DNA from: Artemisia argyi
Lineage: Eukaryota > Streptophyta > Magnoliopsida > Asterales > Asteraceae
Assembly (NCBI GenBank): GCA_030686995.1
Contig: CM060709.1
Location: 307,868,857 to 307,932,856 of the forward strand
Length of the DNA: 64,000 nucleotides
Direction: 5' to 3'
The position numbers and the translations under genes were made by a program. Positions 12,291 through 24,754 of this stretch are shown here, piece after piece. The first letter of the stretch is position 1; each line of letters begins with the position of its first letter. The notes under the pieces were generated by a model. It worked only from the letters and a program-made list of their open reading frames with translations, had not been told where the DNA came from and did not search any database.

Positions 12291-13027
12291 TCTCCCCAAA
12301 TTTTTTACTTATATATACTCACAAAATGATTCCCGTTTCATTCTTTATCTATATACATTCTTACAAAATCATTTCCGTCTTATTTTACACATACACTCTT
12401 GATTCTCACAATGGATGGTTTAACGCTGTAACAATTCGCATTTTCGGATTACTATTCATTTTTACTATTTACTATTACTATTCACTTTCACTATTCACTT
12501 TCACTATTCACTCCCGAAATTTTTATTTCATATTCTCGTAAGTTAAACTATTTTAATGATAATCCGAGAGTTTGACACTCATCGGATCATTTCTGCAAAA
12601 ATCACGAAACCGTGTCCGAGATTTACTTTTAGGTTTAAACGTCATTCCAGCATCCCGATATGTCCATAAAACATTACAAACAATAGAAATATGATTTTCT
12701 CTCATTTTATGACAATTCCAAAAGTTTTGGAATTTTACGTTTTCGAGTTCAGTGTTTTACGCGAATTACACGTTTTAGACCCGCGTTTCTAGTTTTAACA
12801 GCGTTTAAGCAACCCGATAGAAGTTATCACTTATTAAATATGCTAAGATAGGTTATATTAATAAGTTCTAACATATTTATAAGTTTCATATTTTTAGGAT
12901 ACCCGATTTTAAGTTTCATGACTTAACGACTTACTGTTATCGATTACCGGGACCAAAACTCACTCCGTAAGCTAGATAATACCAAGTTTATGTATCTAGT
13001 CACCCAATACTACTCTTGGCTGACTAT

Positions 13028-13042
13028 GGGGGGGGGGGGGGG
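13028..13042. repeat. Poly(G) tract, 15 nt
   Basis: G run inside the gypsy LTR. Such tracts can be miscounted by sequencing. Confidence 0.85.
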
Positions 13043-13156
13043 ATTCATCCCTAATGTGTTTTAATCTTAAGCCTTGATTTCCTAGATGCATAACAAGTGT
13101 CTTTAGGAAGCAAAATTGATAACATCTAGCCTACCAAAGTAACCTCCTCATTTTAG

Positions 13157-13165
13157 TATAAAAGG
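13157..13165 (+). promoter_or_regulatory. TATA box of the gypsy LTR (probable)
   Basis: TATAAAAGG followed by a C/T-rich region, in the position expected for the U3/R junction of an LTR promoter. Confidence 0.5.
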
Positions 13166-15056
13166 AAGTCATCCCCTCTCCTCTTTGCTCATTCAAACGA
13201 CCCAAGCACCATAAAAACAACATTTTGATCATTGTTCTTTCAACTTTAATCCATCACAAGTGTTAGTCTTATGTTCCTTGTTGATTCCTAGTTCAATTTA
13301 TACCATAAATCACCATAAACAACACCATTATCTCATCATCATTCCATGATTGATTTGGAAGCTACACAAAGGTGCTAGGGTTGAGTTAAGAAGGATATTA
13401 CAAGGGCTACCTAAGGTTATAAGCAAGTGATTAAAAGATTTGTAAGTTAGGGATAAAGGATTGGAAGCTAAGGTTTTCGATTGAAGGATTTAGATCTTGT
13501 CTTAGTTCATGAGTTCCCTTTTCATTAAGGCCAAAAGTTGTAAGCAAACCCTAACATACTTTCTTACTCAATATCATTTTCATGCTTATTATGTTTCATT
13601 CATTCTATATATGGTCTTTGTGTTATGTTCATGATGTATAAAAACTATTAAAATGAGTTTTGGAAACTATATATTAACTTATGTTAAGTAAACAAGAAAA
13701 CTAGTGACTCATATTGAGAACCACGACCAAAATAGTATAACCATGATATAAAACACTTACGTACTGTTATAGAGGACTTAAAAAGGAAAACATAGCAATT
13801 TGAATCACCTAAAACGAGTGCACGAGTCAAAAGTTATGGCCAAAAGAAGTTAGTGAAACCAAAATGCCGAAAAACAACCTGTTACCATTCTGACCTTTTT
13901 GAAAGTGGCACTTCTGGTCTGATTCATCAAAAAGTTAAAACACGAAAGTTGTCCGGAACGACGTTTTCGTTCAGGTTCAAAGAAGCTCGAACCCTGAAAA
14001 CGCTTAACGAGTGATATTTTTCTTCAAATTCTTGACAACTATTTTGAAATATCCAAGTGACTATATAATGGTTATGGTTAGTTATAACCAAGAGGTCTAA
14101 TGACCTAAAGCCAAGACCACAACCATGGCTAAGGCCAAGGTTGAGTCTCAAGCCCATGGTAACAACGACCAAGGTCACGGAAAATCCATGGCTAAAGACC
14201 ATATAAACTTACCAAGACGAAAACATGAACTAAAGAGTTAATGGCAACATAAACATCCAATTTGGATCTACTCCATCAAAACAACCATTAAACTTTACAA
14301 GTAATATTCATACTAGACTCAAGAAACTCATTGTAATAACAATCTTCATCCAAAAGTAAACTTTCCTAAGTTTATTCATTTATTTGGACATGTAACTTTT
14401 CGGATCAAAAACTTATATATATTTTATCAAATACTACAATAGTAGGGAGCCTCATGTGAGGGGTTCATTAAAGTAAACCATCGAGATGAGTTGTGGATTT
14501 ACGAATTAAAGTATCCTGGCTCCTCGAACGTTTACTACATGACCTCTGAATTATGTCGGCCCGAACAGTAGTAAGCGATACACAAACTATACATGTTTCA
14601 TAAACCATTTTTATTCAAAGACTTACACTATATACTAAATACTACATCATGGACTAGATGCAAGACATATATAGGCAATTCTTCATATTTCTTACTCCAA
14701 TCCTAAGTCGCAACATTCTATTATAGGTTGCTCGTAGAAACCTTCGCGATTCGACCATCATTTTCACTACTTACTACATAACTTAAGGTGAGTTCATAGC
14801 CCCACTTTCCATTACTTAATTGTTTTACAAACCCTTGGGGGGAATACATGCTATTATTTTTCAACCGAACACAATGCTTTGAAATTGTATGCTACCTGAT
14901 TGTTTTATTATTACTAAGTACCATCCTTGCTAAATCCAATATCCCTTATTATGAACCATTTAATCACTAGTTATAGTGAGCGCGAATATTGTGAATAGGC
15001 CTATTGGGATTGACGAATCCCATTTGTATTGACTAAGTTCAAACAAATGCATTAAT

Positions 15057-15541
15057 TGTTGGGAATTTTGTGAAGTAAGAATTCTGCTGCTGTTTCTGCT
15101 GAAAGGATCCTGCTGAAGAGTTGGTTTCTGCTGAAGCAGTGTATCTGCTGAAGACTAGTTTCAGCATTATTAGTTTCTGCGGATATAGTATTTCCGTATT
15201 TTATGTAATGTAGTTTGGATATGCATGAGTTTATTTAGGAAGTGATAATGCATATCTTTTAGAAGTTTTAGAATATACGTTTCTTGAGAAACGGTTTAGG
15301 GTTCATTGAGTATAAAAGGAACACACGGTTTATGTATTGAACAACTTTTAGTGAATACTCTTAATATAATTAAAAAGATCCATAGAGGATCAAGAGTTCT
15401 TAGTATCGAGCTTGTGTTTTGTTTCCGCTTTATAAATACAAGTTGCAGAGATTGTCTATTAGTGTGTTATTGATTACAGTGACATTACTAACGATTCTAG
15501 AGTGCTCAAGAAGATCTATCAAGGTCTTTATAGTTTCAACA
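15057..15541 (+). repeat. 5' LTR of the SIRE-type Copia element
   Basis: Starts TGTTGGGAATTTTG and ends TAGTTTCAACA. It contains several CTGCTGAAG-type words (15085-15155) and a TATA box TATAAAAGGA at 15311-15320, the likely promoter of the element transcript. Confidence 0.93.
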
Positions 15542-15543
15542 AG

Positions 15544-15556
15544 TGGTATCAGAGCC
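15544..15556 (+). other. Primer-binding site of the SIRE-type element
   Basis: TGGTATCAGAGCC, two bases after the 5' LTR: the classic initiator tRNA-Met site of plant Copia elements. Confidence 0.93.
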
Positions 15557-15625
15557 TCGAGAGAGTCTCTATCATACTAAGAAACACAAATCTTACACCT
15601 TTACAATCTAAACAAATCTACAAAC

Positions 15626-18358
15626 ATGCCTGGATCTGATGATGATGTTGATACAACCCAGAACATTAACACCACTTCTCTTCAACAACTCAACCTCTCC
15701 AACAGTAATGCTAAGTTTCCATACTTGAAGAATGTTGAAGAATATCATCTGTGGTCCATGAAGATGCAGAACTGGATCACAAACATTGATTGGAATCTGT
15801 GGGAGGTTGTCAAAAAGGGGAATAGTCTGAAGAACCATATTACAGATGCCGATGGAGTTGTTACTATTGTAGGTCCCAAAACTGCTGAAGAGATTCTGGC
15901 TGTGCAGAGGGAGTGTAAAGTCAGAACAATTCTGCTCCAAGCTATTCCAGATGACCACATGGGTGACTTCCATTTTATGGAGGATGCCAAGGACATTTGG
16001 ATGGCTATAAAAGCAAGATTTGGTGGGAATGAGGAATCAAGAAGGTTGCAGAAGTCTATGCTGAAGCAAAAGTTCCAAGAATTTCAGATATCTGAAGAAG
16101 AGGGAATTCATAAGGGTTATGACAGGTTTCATCGAATATTAAGTCAACTTAATCAGTTGAAGGCTAGACCCGATAATGAGGACTGTAATGCTAAATTTCT
16201 GAGATCTCTGCCGCCATCTTGGTTACAAGTTTGTATTGCTCTCAAGACCAAAGGTGGGTTGGACATGATGTCCTTTGATGACCTCTACAATAGGCTTAAA
16301 TCACTTGAGCCTGATGTTAGAAGTCCCATTCGTCCATCCACTCATTCTGCATTTGTTGGTGCCTCTACAAAACCTGTGCATCAAGCCTCAAGTTCATATT
16401 CATCAGGAGCATCTTCTCAAACTCATAATCAATCTGCTCCTAAACCAAAATCTAGTAGTGTGTTGGAGGATCTTATTCATTCATTTGTGGCTGAATATGA
16501 ACATCAGCCGTTTCTTGCTTATGAGGATTTTGAACAGGTAGATCCATTGGAAATGGAGGAGATGCACTTGAAATGGGAGCTTGCAATGATCTTCATGAAC
16601 ATTAAGAGGTTTGAAGCCAAGTCTAGAAGGAAGTTTGGTTTTAATGGGAGAGAAGCAGCAAGGTTTGATAGAAGGAAGGTTAAATGCTACACTTGTGGTC
16701 AAGTGGGACATTTTTCAAGAGAATGCAAGGAAAGAAAGGCTGGAGATGAAGTTAGATATGGCTCTTATCCAGTGGAAGCAGGGAATAACAAGACTATACC
16801 TTCAAAGGCTATGGTGACTCTGGATCACCAAATTGATTGGGCTGACCATGAACCTGCTGGAGAGGAAGCTTCTACTTCTTCAAAAGTGAATCTGCTGGCA
16901 TTCTCACCTTCAGAAGACAAGAAGGAGCAAGTCTCCTTGATGGGAATCTCTCAGGTAACCAACTGTGTGTTTGGATGTAGTGTAAGATACAATGAGCTTA
17001 AACAAGAATTTGATGAATTGAAACCAAAATACAATGAGTATTATGTTGAGGTAGAGTCTTATAAAATGGCTTTAAAAACTTTAGAGAAACAAAAAGTATG
17101 GTTTCAAAAGAATCAAGTTAAATATGATGAAAAGATAAGAGTTCTGAAAAGTGATTTAGAAATTGCTAAGATAGACTTAAAACGTACTGAAAAAGAGAAG
17201 TCTGATCTAGAAAAGGAAAAACAAGAGTTACAAGCTAAATTAGATAAAAAGATAGCTGGTCGTATGAAATGGCAGGAAGGGGCATCTAATTTAAGTAAAT
17301 TAATTGATGGTCACCAATCTGTTAGGTCTAGAAAGGCATTAGGATATGAGAAATATATAGACCCTGAAGAGTTAACATATCCTGATATGTCTAGTGTTTT
17401 TGACCCTGAACCAGCCTTAGCTTATCAAACACCTGTTAAATATGTTAAGGAAGGGGGTATGAATGTTGTACCTGGACCTATAAGAGGGGAACACATGCCT
17501 ATAGGCTTGTCCAAACCTGTTGACTTTGATGGATCACACCATTTATATGGCAAAAAGTCAACTGACTTGCCAGACCCTATTATTAAATCTACTGACTTTG
17601 TCTCTTGTTGTGACAGTGATAAGTCTTCTGATGAAGGGTCCATCTCATTTGTCAGTTGTGATTCAAGTGAGAAGTCTGACCTGCCCAAGACCACTCCCAA
17701 GACCACCCCCAAGACCATACCAAAGACATCACCCAAGACTCCCCACAAGCCTTCTAGAGTTGCTTCTGATAACAAGACAGTTTCTACTGAAGACTTGTTT
17801 TTAAATTCTTTGCATAATAATACTTTTGGTTTTGTTAAAAACAATTCTGTTTGTCATGGTGATTTGAATACTTTTTCATGTTATGGAAATTCTTTTGGTT
17901 TGAATAAATCTTCTAAAAGGAAGAAGTGTTTTGTGTGTGGAAGTAAATATCACTTGATTAAGGATTGTACATATCATGAGCAAAGAATGGGTGCATGTGT
18001 TAGTCAAAGAAAATCTAGGCAAATGTGGAAGAATGTTAGTGAGATACCCTCTTTTGTACCACATCAGCAGAAACCCAATTCTGCTAAATCTCATTCTTCA
18101 TGGAGAAGAACCAGTACTAGACCATATGTTCAACCCACTAGTTCTTTCTTTTATAATGGTCATTGGCCTAATCACTTTGACTCAATGTATAATGGTGGTG
18201 GGAAATGGAATACTGCTGTGAAGCCCTCAGCAGGTTGTTCTTGGACAAAGAAGGGACCTAATATGCATTACAGGCCCAAGAACAATGGTGGATCTAAAAC
18301 ATCTACATGGCCTATCACTAATAATCCACAAGGCAGGCTCAAGTCAGCAATGACTTGA
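15626..18358 (+). CDS. Gag polyprotein of the SIRE-type Copia element
   Basis: The 910-residue frame opens 70 bp after the primer-binding site. Residues about 30-230 have the layout of plant Copia gag (UBN2-type nucleocapsid/capsid region, with FLRSLPPSW near 191-199). A CCHC zinc knuckle (C-x2-C-x4-H-x4-C) spans residues 354-367 and a second one lies at about 768-781. A long charged coiled coil covers about residues 450-545. A PKT-rich short repeat (TTPKTTPKT) lies near 690-705. Gag proteins package the element RNA into particles in the cytoplasm. The frame is intact and much longer than ordinary Copia gag, as in SIRE-type elements. It ends in TGA at 18356-18358. The protease motif lies downstream in the same frame. 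Confidence 0.9.
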   Translation: MPGSDDDVDTTQNINTTSLQQLNLSNSNAKFPYLKNVEEYHLWSMKMQNWITNIDWNLWEVVKKGNSLKNHITDADGVVTIVGPKTAEEILAVQRECKVRTILLQAIPDDHMGDFHFMEDAKDIWMAIKARFGGNEESRRLQKSMLKQKFQEFQISEEEGIHKGYDRFHRILSQLNQLKARPDNEDCNAKFLRSLPPSWLQVCIALKTKGGLDMMSFDDLYNRLKSLEPDVRSPIRPSTHSAFVGASTKPVHQASSSYSSGASSQTHNQSAPKPKSSSVLEDLIHSFVAEYEHQPFLAYEDFEQVDPLEMEEMHLKWELAMIFMNIKRFEAKSRRKFGFNGREAARFDRRKVKCYTCGQVGHFSRECKERKAGDEVRYGSYPVEAGNNKTIPSKAMVTLDHQIDWADHEPAGEEASTSSKVNLLAFSPSEDKKEQVSLMGISQVTNCVFGCSVRYNELKQEFDELKPKYNEYYVEVESYKMALKTLEKQKVWFQKNQVKYDEKIRVLKSDLEIAKIDLKRTEKEKSDLEKEKQELQAKLDKKIAGRMKWQEGASNLSKLIDGHQSVRSRKALGYEKYIDPEELTYPDMSSVFDPEPALAYQTPVKYVKEGGMNVVPGPIRGEHMPIGLSKPVDFDGSHHLYGKKSTDLPDPIIKSTDFVSCCDSDKSSDEGSISFVSCDSSEKSDLPKTTPKTTPKTIPKTSPKTPHKPSRVASDNKTVSTEDLFLNSLHNNTFGFVKNNSVCHGDLNTFSCYGNSFGLNKSSKRKKCFVCGSKYHLIKDCTYHEQRMGACVSQRKSRQMWKNVSEIPSFVPHQQKPNSAKSHSSWRRTSTRPYVQPTSSFFYNGHWPNHFDSMYNGGGKWNTAVKPSAGCSWTKKGPNMHYRPKNNGGSKTSTWPITNNPQGRLKSAMT

Positions 18359-18403
18359 GTCTCCAATGTGTACTAATTTTGTATAATTTTGTTATTGTTG
18401 TAG
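18359..18403 (+). other. Stop-rich gag-protease junction with an acceptor-like end
   Basis: Between gag's TGA and the protease frame lie in-frame TAA (18374) and TAG (18401). The stretch also contains TACTAAT (18371-18377), a T-rich tract and TTGTTGTAG ending at 18403, which together look like a plant 3' splice site with branch point. I found no convincing in-phase donor. It could equally be a translational-control spacer. Confidence 0.4.
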
Positions 18404-18541
18404 GAATATCCTTTGAAAAGTACTAAAGATGGTATTGTTGATAGTGGTTGTTCTAGAAGTATGTCAGGGAACAAGGATAAGATGCATGAATTTGAGCCCA
18501 TAGAAGGAGGAGGCACTGTAACCTTTGGTGGTGGAGATGGC

Positions 18542-21500
18542 TGATGAGTGCTCAAACACTCATCATTTTTGTTCTAATCTGAACTGCAAAACATACAAAA
18601 ACACTCAGTAATGCATCAAAATACTGAAAATATTTCAAAATTGTGTTTTATATGTTTTAGATGCAAAACGAGTAAAAACAAATGAAAAACGTACAAAGTT
18701 TGCAAAACTGGCAGTTTCAGTCCCCCAACTTACATAAAATTACAAAACTAGTCCCTGGATATTCAAAATATGGAAAATTATCACCAAAGGTCCTTTTACA
18801 ATCATAAGTTGTCATATTTAGTCCTTTGGTGAAAAATCTCAAAAGTTTTGAAAATTTACAGTTTGGTCCCTGGAGTTTTAGATTTTGGCAGATTTGGTCC
18901 CTGGTGGGATATTTTTGGATGAAAAATCATTTTTAGTCCTTGGAAGTTCAAAAATGTTCAAATTTGGTCCTTGGATAAAAGTTTTTCACTGTTTGGCAAA
19001 AACAACCCCTAAACTTTCAAAAATTACAATTTTGGTCCCCAGGAATTTTAAAAATTGGAATATATAATTTATGGTCCTTGGGATATTTTAACATAGCAGA
19101 ATTGGTCCTTATTACATCTTTGTGAAAGTTTCATTCTCAGCCCCTAAACTTTTGGTAAATTACAAAAATGGTCCTTGTGAATTAAAGTTACAACCAAACG
19201 GACCTTGTGTAATATTACACCCCAAAATAAACCAAATCTATTACCCTTTTTGGCCTGGTCCAGTACACCCCACCCAAGCCCAAACCAACCAAATCAAGCC
19301 CACCAAAGCCCTACCCTTTTATATTAAACCTGGTCATTTGACCAGGTCAAATGGTCAAACGACCAGTCAACACCACCATCCCCTCCACTCTTCCTGAAAT
19401 CCAGCTTCCATGTCTCACCTCCCCCCTCCTCTCTCCCACAAAATACTCACCAACTTCAATTAATTCCCACACCTACACCCATACATCCCTCTCCTCATAA
19501 ATGCACCCACCAACACCACAACTGCCCACCTCCCCATTTCCCGCCAAAATAATTTTGAAGGCTGAGATCATCTAAAGCCCATCCAGCGGCTTGTATTGAA
19601 GTGGGAAAAGCCATAGAAACTTCCAGGGCCTATTTAAGAAAAGAAAAAGAGAAGAAAGATTATTAGTGTAGCAGTAGGTAGTTAGTAGTAAATTTTAGCT
19701 TAATTTTAGTTAATGTCGAATTCATGTAATTTAGTATTTCTAGTAATAAACTTAGCTTGAAATTTGTACTTTCTAAGTTAATATAAGTGTTCAGTATTTA
19801 AATTTGCATGTTGTAACATTTTCAGTTTGAATGAAAAAAAAAAAATATTTTGAAGCTTTTAGTAAAAATCATTGTTATTGCTCAGTTCCTGTTTGGAATA
19901 ATTTCATAGCTCTTAATCCTGTTTTGAGAAGTTAATTCCAGCCTAGTCATAGCTTTTATGAGCCTATCTCCATAGCTTTTAGCCATTTCAGTTTGCATCA
20001 AATAAGTATCCTTTCTAATCATCTGCACCTCAGTTATTTTAGCTTAAATCTGCTGATATTTGCTTATCTTGATAGTATGTAACTTATTGTGTGTCTAATT
20101 CAAGTTTCTACAGGTTCTAGTACTTATTAGTGTTTCTACTGTCTTAATAAAGCTCAACTTGCTTTCCTGTCATTTAGTTGTCCTCTGTTAGTTCTTAGGA
20201 ATCTATCATGCTTTAAATTAGTTAAGAAGTTTGGTTTAATAATTAGTTTAAGGATTAGAAACCCAAATCTGTTAGATATAGTGGATTAGGGTCACTTAGG
20301 GAGTGTTTGGATTGAGCATGTTTTCTGAGTTAGGGTTGGTTTTCAGTATTGAGATTGGTTTAGATAACTCACATTAGGTTAATTTAGGTCTAATATAACA
20401 TAAAATTGTTACTCCTCCTGTTAAAAGTCAAAATGACAGTCATAAGGTTATTGTCTGCTCATTAGGTGCAATTAGGTCCTCATTTCCTAGATTTAGTTAC
20501 ATTACTGGTGTATTGAGCTCATACAAGTCTTCCATCATCAAAACATAACATTTGGATCTTGTTGAGGTCATTTGAAACTCATTTTAGTCAAAGTTTAAGT
20601 TCATTCAAAAAAGTCAAATTAGCACATCTCAGATTTTTACAAAAGGTCTAGGAATTTTATAGAATTTAGTGTTTGATTTCAAGACTTGAAACTTGTTTCT
20701 ATTAATTGTCTACCACCTCAGCTTCATGATCTCAACTTTATTTCGTTTTTGCAATTTTTTATTTGGGCCCCACAGAGCTTGAAACTCAGCTGCAGGGCTG
20801 AGCCCTCCCCTGCTGCAGCAGGCTGCATACCCAACACCACCACTTGGTGGTGATTTTCTGACCACCTCAGTGGGTTTCAAGGTCCAATTTTGGTTCCTTA
20901 CAACCCCCCTCCTACCACACTTTAGATATTGACCATTGGTTTGACCCCTAGGCCTGTGGACCCCACCTAAATCAAGGCCTCAAATCTGTCCCAATTTTCA
21001 GTGAAGTAGCAAAGATTACAAGTGCTTATTTTTGCCTTTTTGCTTATTCTGAGGTCCACTAGTGCTTTTTCCAGCTTAAACAAGTTCAAATAAGTTATTT
21101 GGATCAGAAAAACCCATAGTGGGTCCCACACAAGCTGGTTCAAGCTCATTTCCTTGCTTGGTCAACAAAAGTCAACTGTTGACCCAAAAAGCACTTCAAA
21201 TGCTTATTTTTGATTTCCACTTAATTTGTTTTTATAAAAAGTTCATGTTTTTAGTTGTAAAATAATTTTCTAAAATAAAAATCCAGAAAAACCAATTTAA
21301 TTTTTAAGTGATAGTTTCTATTTAATTTTATTTTTCATTTTTATATTTTTATTAAGTACCTAGATATTTTATATTTTTATTAAATTCCTATTATATTAAA
21401 GTATTTATAATAATTTTCTCAGATTTTAATTTTATTATTTTGTATTTATTAGAATTAATCTTAGTTTTATTAATAATTAATTAATATTAAGTTTTAAATA

Positions 21501-22283
21501 GCATAATTAGTTCTTATTAAGTAAAACCTATTTTTTATATTTTTTTTATAGCTTTTATATGTTATAAAATAATTTAAGAAATTTTTTATAATTTTTACTG
21601 TTCATTTTCTATTTTTCTTAATTTAAAATAGTTTAATTAGGTAATTAATGTTTAATTAGTAATTAATTAATAGAAAAAGCAAAAAAAGACAAAAATACTT
21701 ATTTTTAATTTTAAAACTTATTTTTTAGTTATTTTATAATTTTAGAAATTTTATTTTCATTTTTCTAGTGTTTTTGAATAATATTATATTATATTTAAGT
21801 TGTTTAAATATTAATAATTAAGTATTAATTAGTAATTAATTAATATTAAATAATTAAATAGTGTAAAAAATTATTTTCTTTTTCTAAAAATTTTCTTTTT
21901 ATCTTAGGTTTGTAAAAAAGTCATTTTCACCCCTGGGTGTTTTCAGATTTCAGTTTTCACTTTTTATTTTGTACGTTTACGTTTTATTTAAACGTGAACG
22001 TACGCGTTTTAAGTTTTAAACGTTTCTAGTTTTTCTTTGCTTCCAGTCTTATTCATATAGGTTTTTTAAGCTATTTCATTGTAGATTCCTTAGTTCAAAT
22101 CATTCTCAAACCCCTTTCCATCCAGATTCACCCGATCACAAAACCGTGTTGATTACAATCCACACCTCGTCGGGACATAACGACCCGGGGAAACCACTAT
22201 ATTCCGCGGAGCATTGACTCTAGATAGTTTGACCTAGTTGACCATCCTTTGGTCAATTTAGGTTTACCGTTTAGCATCAATCA
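18542..22283 (+). repeat. 5' LTR of the Athila-like element
   Basis: Very long LTR. Between about 18710 and 19110 it holds a degenerate repeat of phrases like TTTGGTCCCTGG separated by A/T-rich spacers. The 19.2-19.6 kb part is C-rich and followed by a TATTTAAG box near 19630. Small ORFs in it recur at the same place in the other LTR and have no family signature. Confidence 0.92.
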
Positions 22284-22288
22284 AATTT

Positions 22289-22305
22289 TGGCGCCGCTGC
22301 CGGGG
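22289..22305 (+). other. Primer-binding site of the Athila-like element
   Basis: TGGCGCCGCTGCCGGGG, five bases after the 5' LTR, of the Athila/Tat tRNA-Asp type. Confidence 0.88.
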
Positions 22306-22574
22306 AGGTTGTGTGCGTTTTCTAAACGGTTTTTCTGATTTGTGACTTTGGAATTCGTTCCATTGTACATTTATCCATCCTTTTTTCATATTTTCTATTT
22401 ATCAAAACAAAACCGTTCACGAAAACTTTTTAAATAAAGTTTTCAACGAACACAAAAAAAAACACAAAAACATTTTCTTTCTCATTTGTACAAAATGTAT
22501 TTCCAAAAACCCAAAAATATTCACCTTAACCCTCTCACATCTTTGATTCTTCATCCCTACCCCTCCCAAACCTT

Positions 22575-24392
22575 TTGATTCTTTCTATGTCTCATCCACA
22601 CTTTCTGGTTTGCCAGTGGTGTGGTAGTTCTTATAATGGTGGTAATTGCCCCGGTTGTGGCATGGTAGAGTCAGGAAACGGGTCTGTCTATAACCAAGAT
22701 CCCTATTCCTACCATGACACGACTGATTTATTCCACCAGCTGCCACACCATCAGTCTTAGCAGTTTTACTGTTGTGAGTACTGTGGTGGTTCACATTACA
22801 GTTCCGATTGTCAATCGGGAAACACGCTTGTCTATGAGCAGTTTCCTGATAACAATTATAACTCAAACACATACAACCCACAGCCACATCACTTTTACTG
22901 TTGTGATTACTGTGGAGGTCCACACTTAAGCTCAGATTATCAAATGGGTAATCCATATCCTTGTGACAATTTTGACACACCTTATTACGACCAACCTCCA
23001 CAGTACGATATGAATCAAGCACTTCTTCCAGAAATGCAAAATATGATGAAAATCGTTGATGAGCTTAAGGGTTTAGTTCAAGACTTTGCCCAAAGACACA
23101 CTCATCAAAAATCCATGGAAGAATTGCTTGTTGAAGAGCAGGCTGCTAGAATAAATGTCCAAGATGCCTATGAAAAATCTATTCGGGAATCAATTGCAAG
23201 AGAAAAAGCAGCCAAATCTAGCTCTTTGTTCCGTTTTATTCCTGATGACAGTGATGATGAGGATACACTTGACATCCTTGAATTTTATAAAACTTCATCA
23301 AGTTCATTAGATGAGATTCCATCAGTTGAGATTCCATCTCAACCCACTCTTATCACACCCGAGGTTTCCACTCACTCTCTGAACATGGGGGATGAGCATC
23401 TTAGCACTGTTCCTAATAAGGAATTGGATGGATTAATAAAGTCTAGTGTTGAGATCCTTGTCCCAATCACAGGAGAGTCACAGGGAACTTTGGATGGTAT
23501 GTGTGATATTCCTTCCCCTCTTGAGTGTTCAAACGATCATTTTGAGACTTTCTCAGATTTTAATGATGATTGTACATCTCATGGAGACATCGAGTATGTT
23601 GAGGCATCAGTTCCACAAACTGATGCTGATCATCTTCTTGAGGAGTTCGCCGATGAACTTGCTCACATCAATCCACTTTCATTGGAAAGTGATGATGGTC
23701 TCCTCGATTTCTAAGCCGATCTGGGAGAAATTGAAAGTCCCCTATATTATGATCCGTCACTCACTTCTAATCCCGACAGTCCAATAGAGAATGATAATCT
23801 CTTTGTTCCCGAAACATTCAATACAACTCTCACCAATCCTCTATTTGAATTCGAATCTGAATTCACTATGATTTCTAACAATCCAATCTTTGACGAGGAT
23901 TGTGATGAGCCAACAATGGAACATGAGTTCACAAATTCACATCTTGTGAATGATTCTCTTCATGAGGAGTTCTCCGGTGAACTCACTCATCATATCACGA
24001 CTCCTCCGGAGTTTGATAGCCCGGGGGGAGATGCTCTCAATTATGAGAATTTGCAAATTCCCACCCACCCTCCCGGGTTGTTTACGAGCTTACCCTTTGA
24101 ACTCTAAACTCAGGCTAATGAGCCTGCTCTCGAGGAAGAAGATCAAATCATGCTTTTTATCATGATTTTCTTCCTTTTCTTCACCTATAAGGTGACTTCT
24201 TCTCGCCTTCATTCCTTCGGGAATGAAGACACCATCTTTGATCCCGGCATTTTCATGTATCATTATCTTGAGCCGGATACTTATCTCATCGGTGTGGAAC
24301 TTTCACGTGCTTCAAATGTTTGTCCAATCATCTTGAATAAAAGTCCGACGGAGATTGTTTCTTCCACATCATGCTTCCCCAAGGACAAATGA
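22575..24392 (+). pseudogene. Broken 606-codon frame of the Athila-like element (zinc-knuckle-like and membrane segments)
   Basis: One reading frame runs from ATG 22575 to TGA 24390-24392 but is cut by three in-frame stops: TAG 22758-22760, TAA 23712-23714 and TAA 24105-24107. All four open parts share one phase and a similar acidic, Ser/Pro-rich style, so I read it as a single former protein rather than separate genes. Near the N terminus are three related Cys-rich motifs: CQWCG (about residue 12), CCEYCGGSHYSSDC (about 65-78) and CCDYCGGPHLSSDY (about 107-120, last Cys replaced by Tyr). The middle has a short helical segment (ELKGLVQDFAQ) and acidic stretches. The end has a hydrophobic, likely membrane-spanning run, IMLFIMIFFLFF, before a soluble tail. 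Function unknown. It could be a gag-like or env-position protein specific to this element family. Confidence 0.65.
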
Positions 24393-24460
24393 ATTCGGGG
24401 TCGAGTCAAGCTAGCGACTCGGTAAACAAAAACAGTAGCATGCTTATAGGGTTTTCACCC

Positions 24461-24636
24461 TAAGTGTGGGGGAGTCCCCCATGCTATGGTTACTTATGAA
24501 GTGAAAATACAAAATGGTGTTTTCCACGCTTAGCTTGTAATGTTGCCCTTTTACGTTCAAAATGTCAGCATAATAGCCGGGATTTTGAATATTGAGGGCA
24601 ATATTCATCCTAAGTGTGGGGGAGGGGGGGGGGGGG
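24461..24636 (+). other. Extra polypurine-tract-like copies in the Athila-like element
   Basis: TAAGTGTGGGGGA occurs at 24461-24473 and again at 24611-24622, running into a 13-nt G run (24624-24636). Both match the true tract at 25196-25209. Confidence 0.7.
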
Positions 24637-24754
24637 TATTTCACTATTCTAGCGAATTTTATCACATTTTACTATATAATACCCCCGTTTTTAGCCAAAA
24701 TTTCAAAAATTTTCAAAAATTTTTCACTGGTGCTTCAAAATTTTTGTGGTAATC

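Noticed and set aside
15608..15973. Antisense ORF opposite the gag start, and other ORFs opposite gag and pol
   Set aside because: Explained as shadows of the strong sense coding frame. Unlike 33077-33526 they lack their own TATA-like box, leader and tail.
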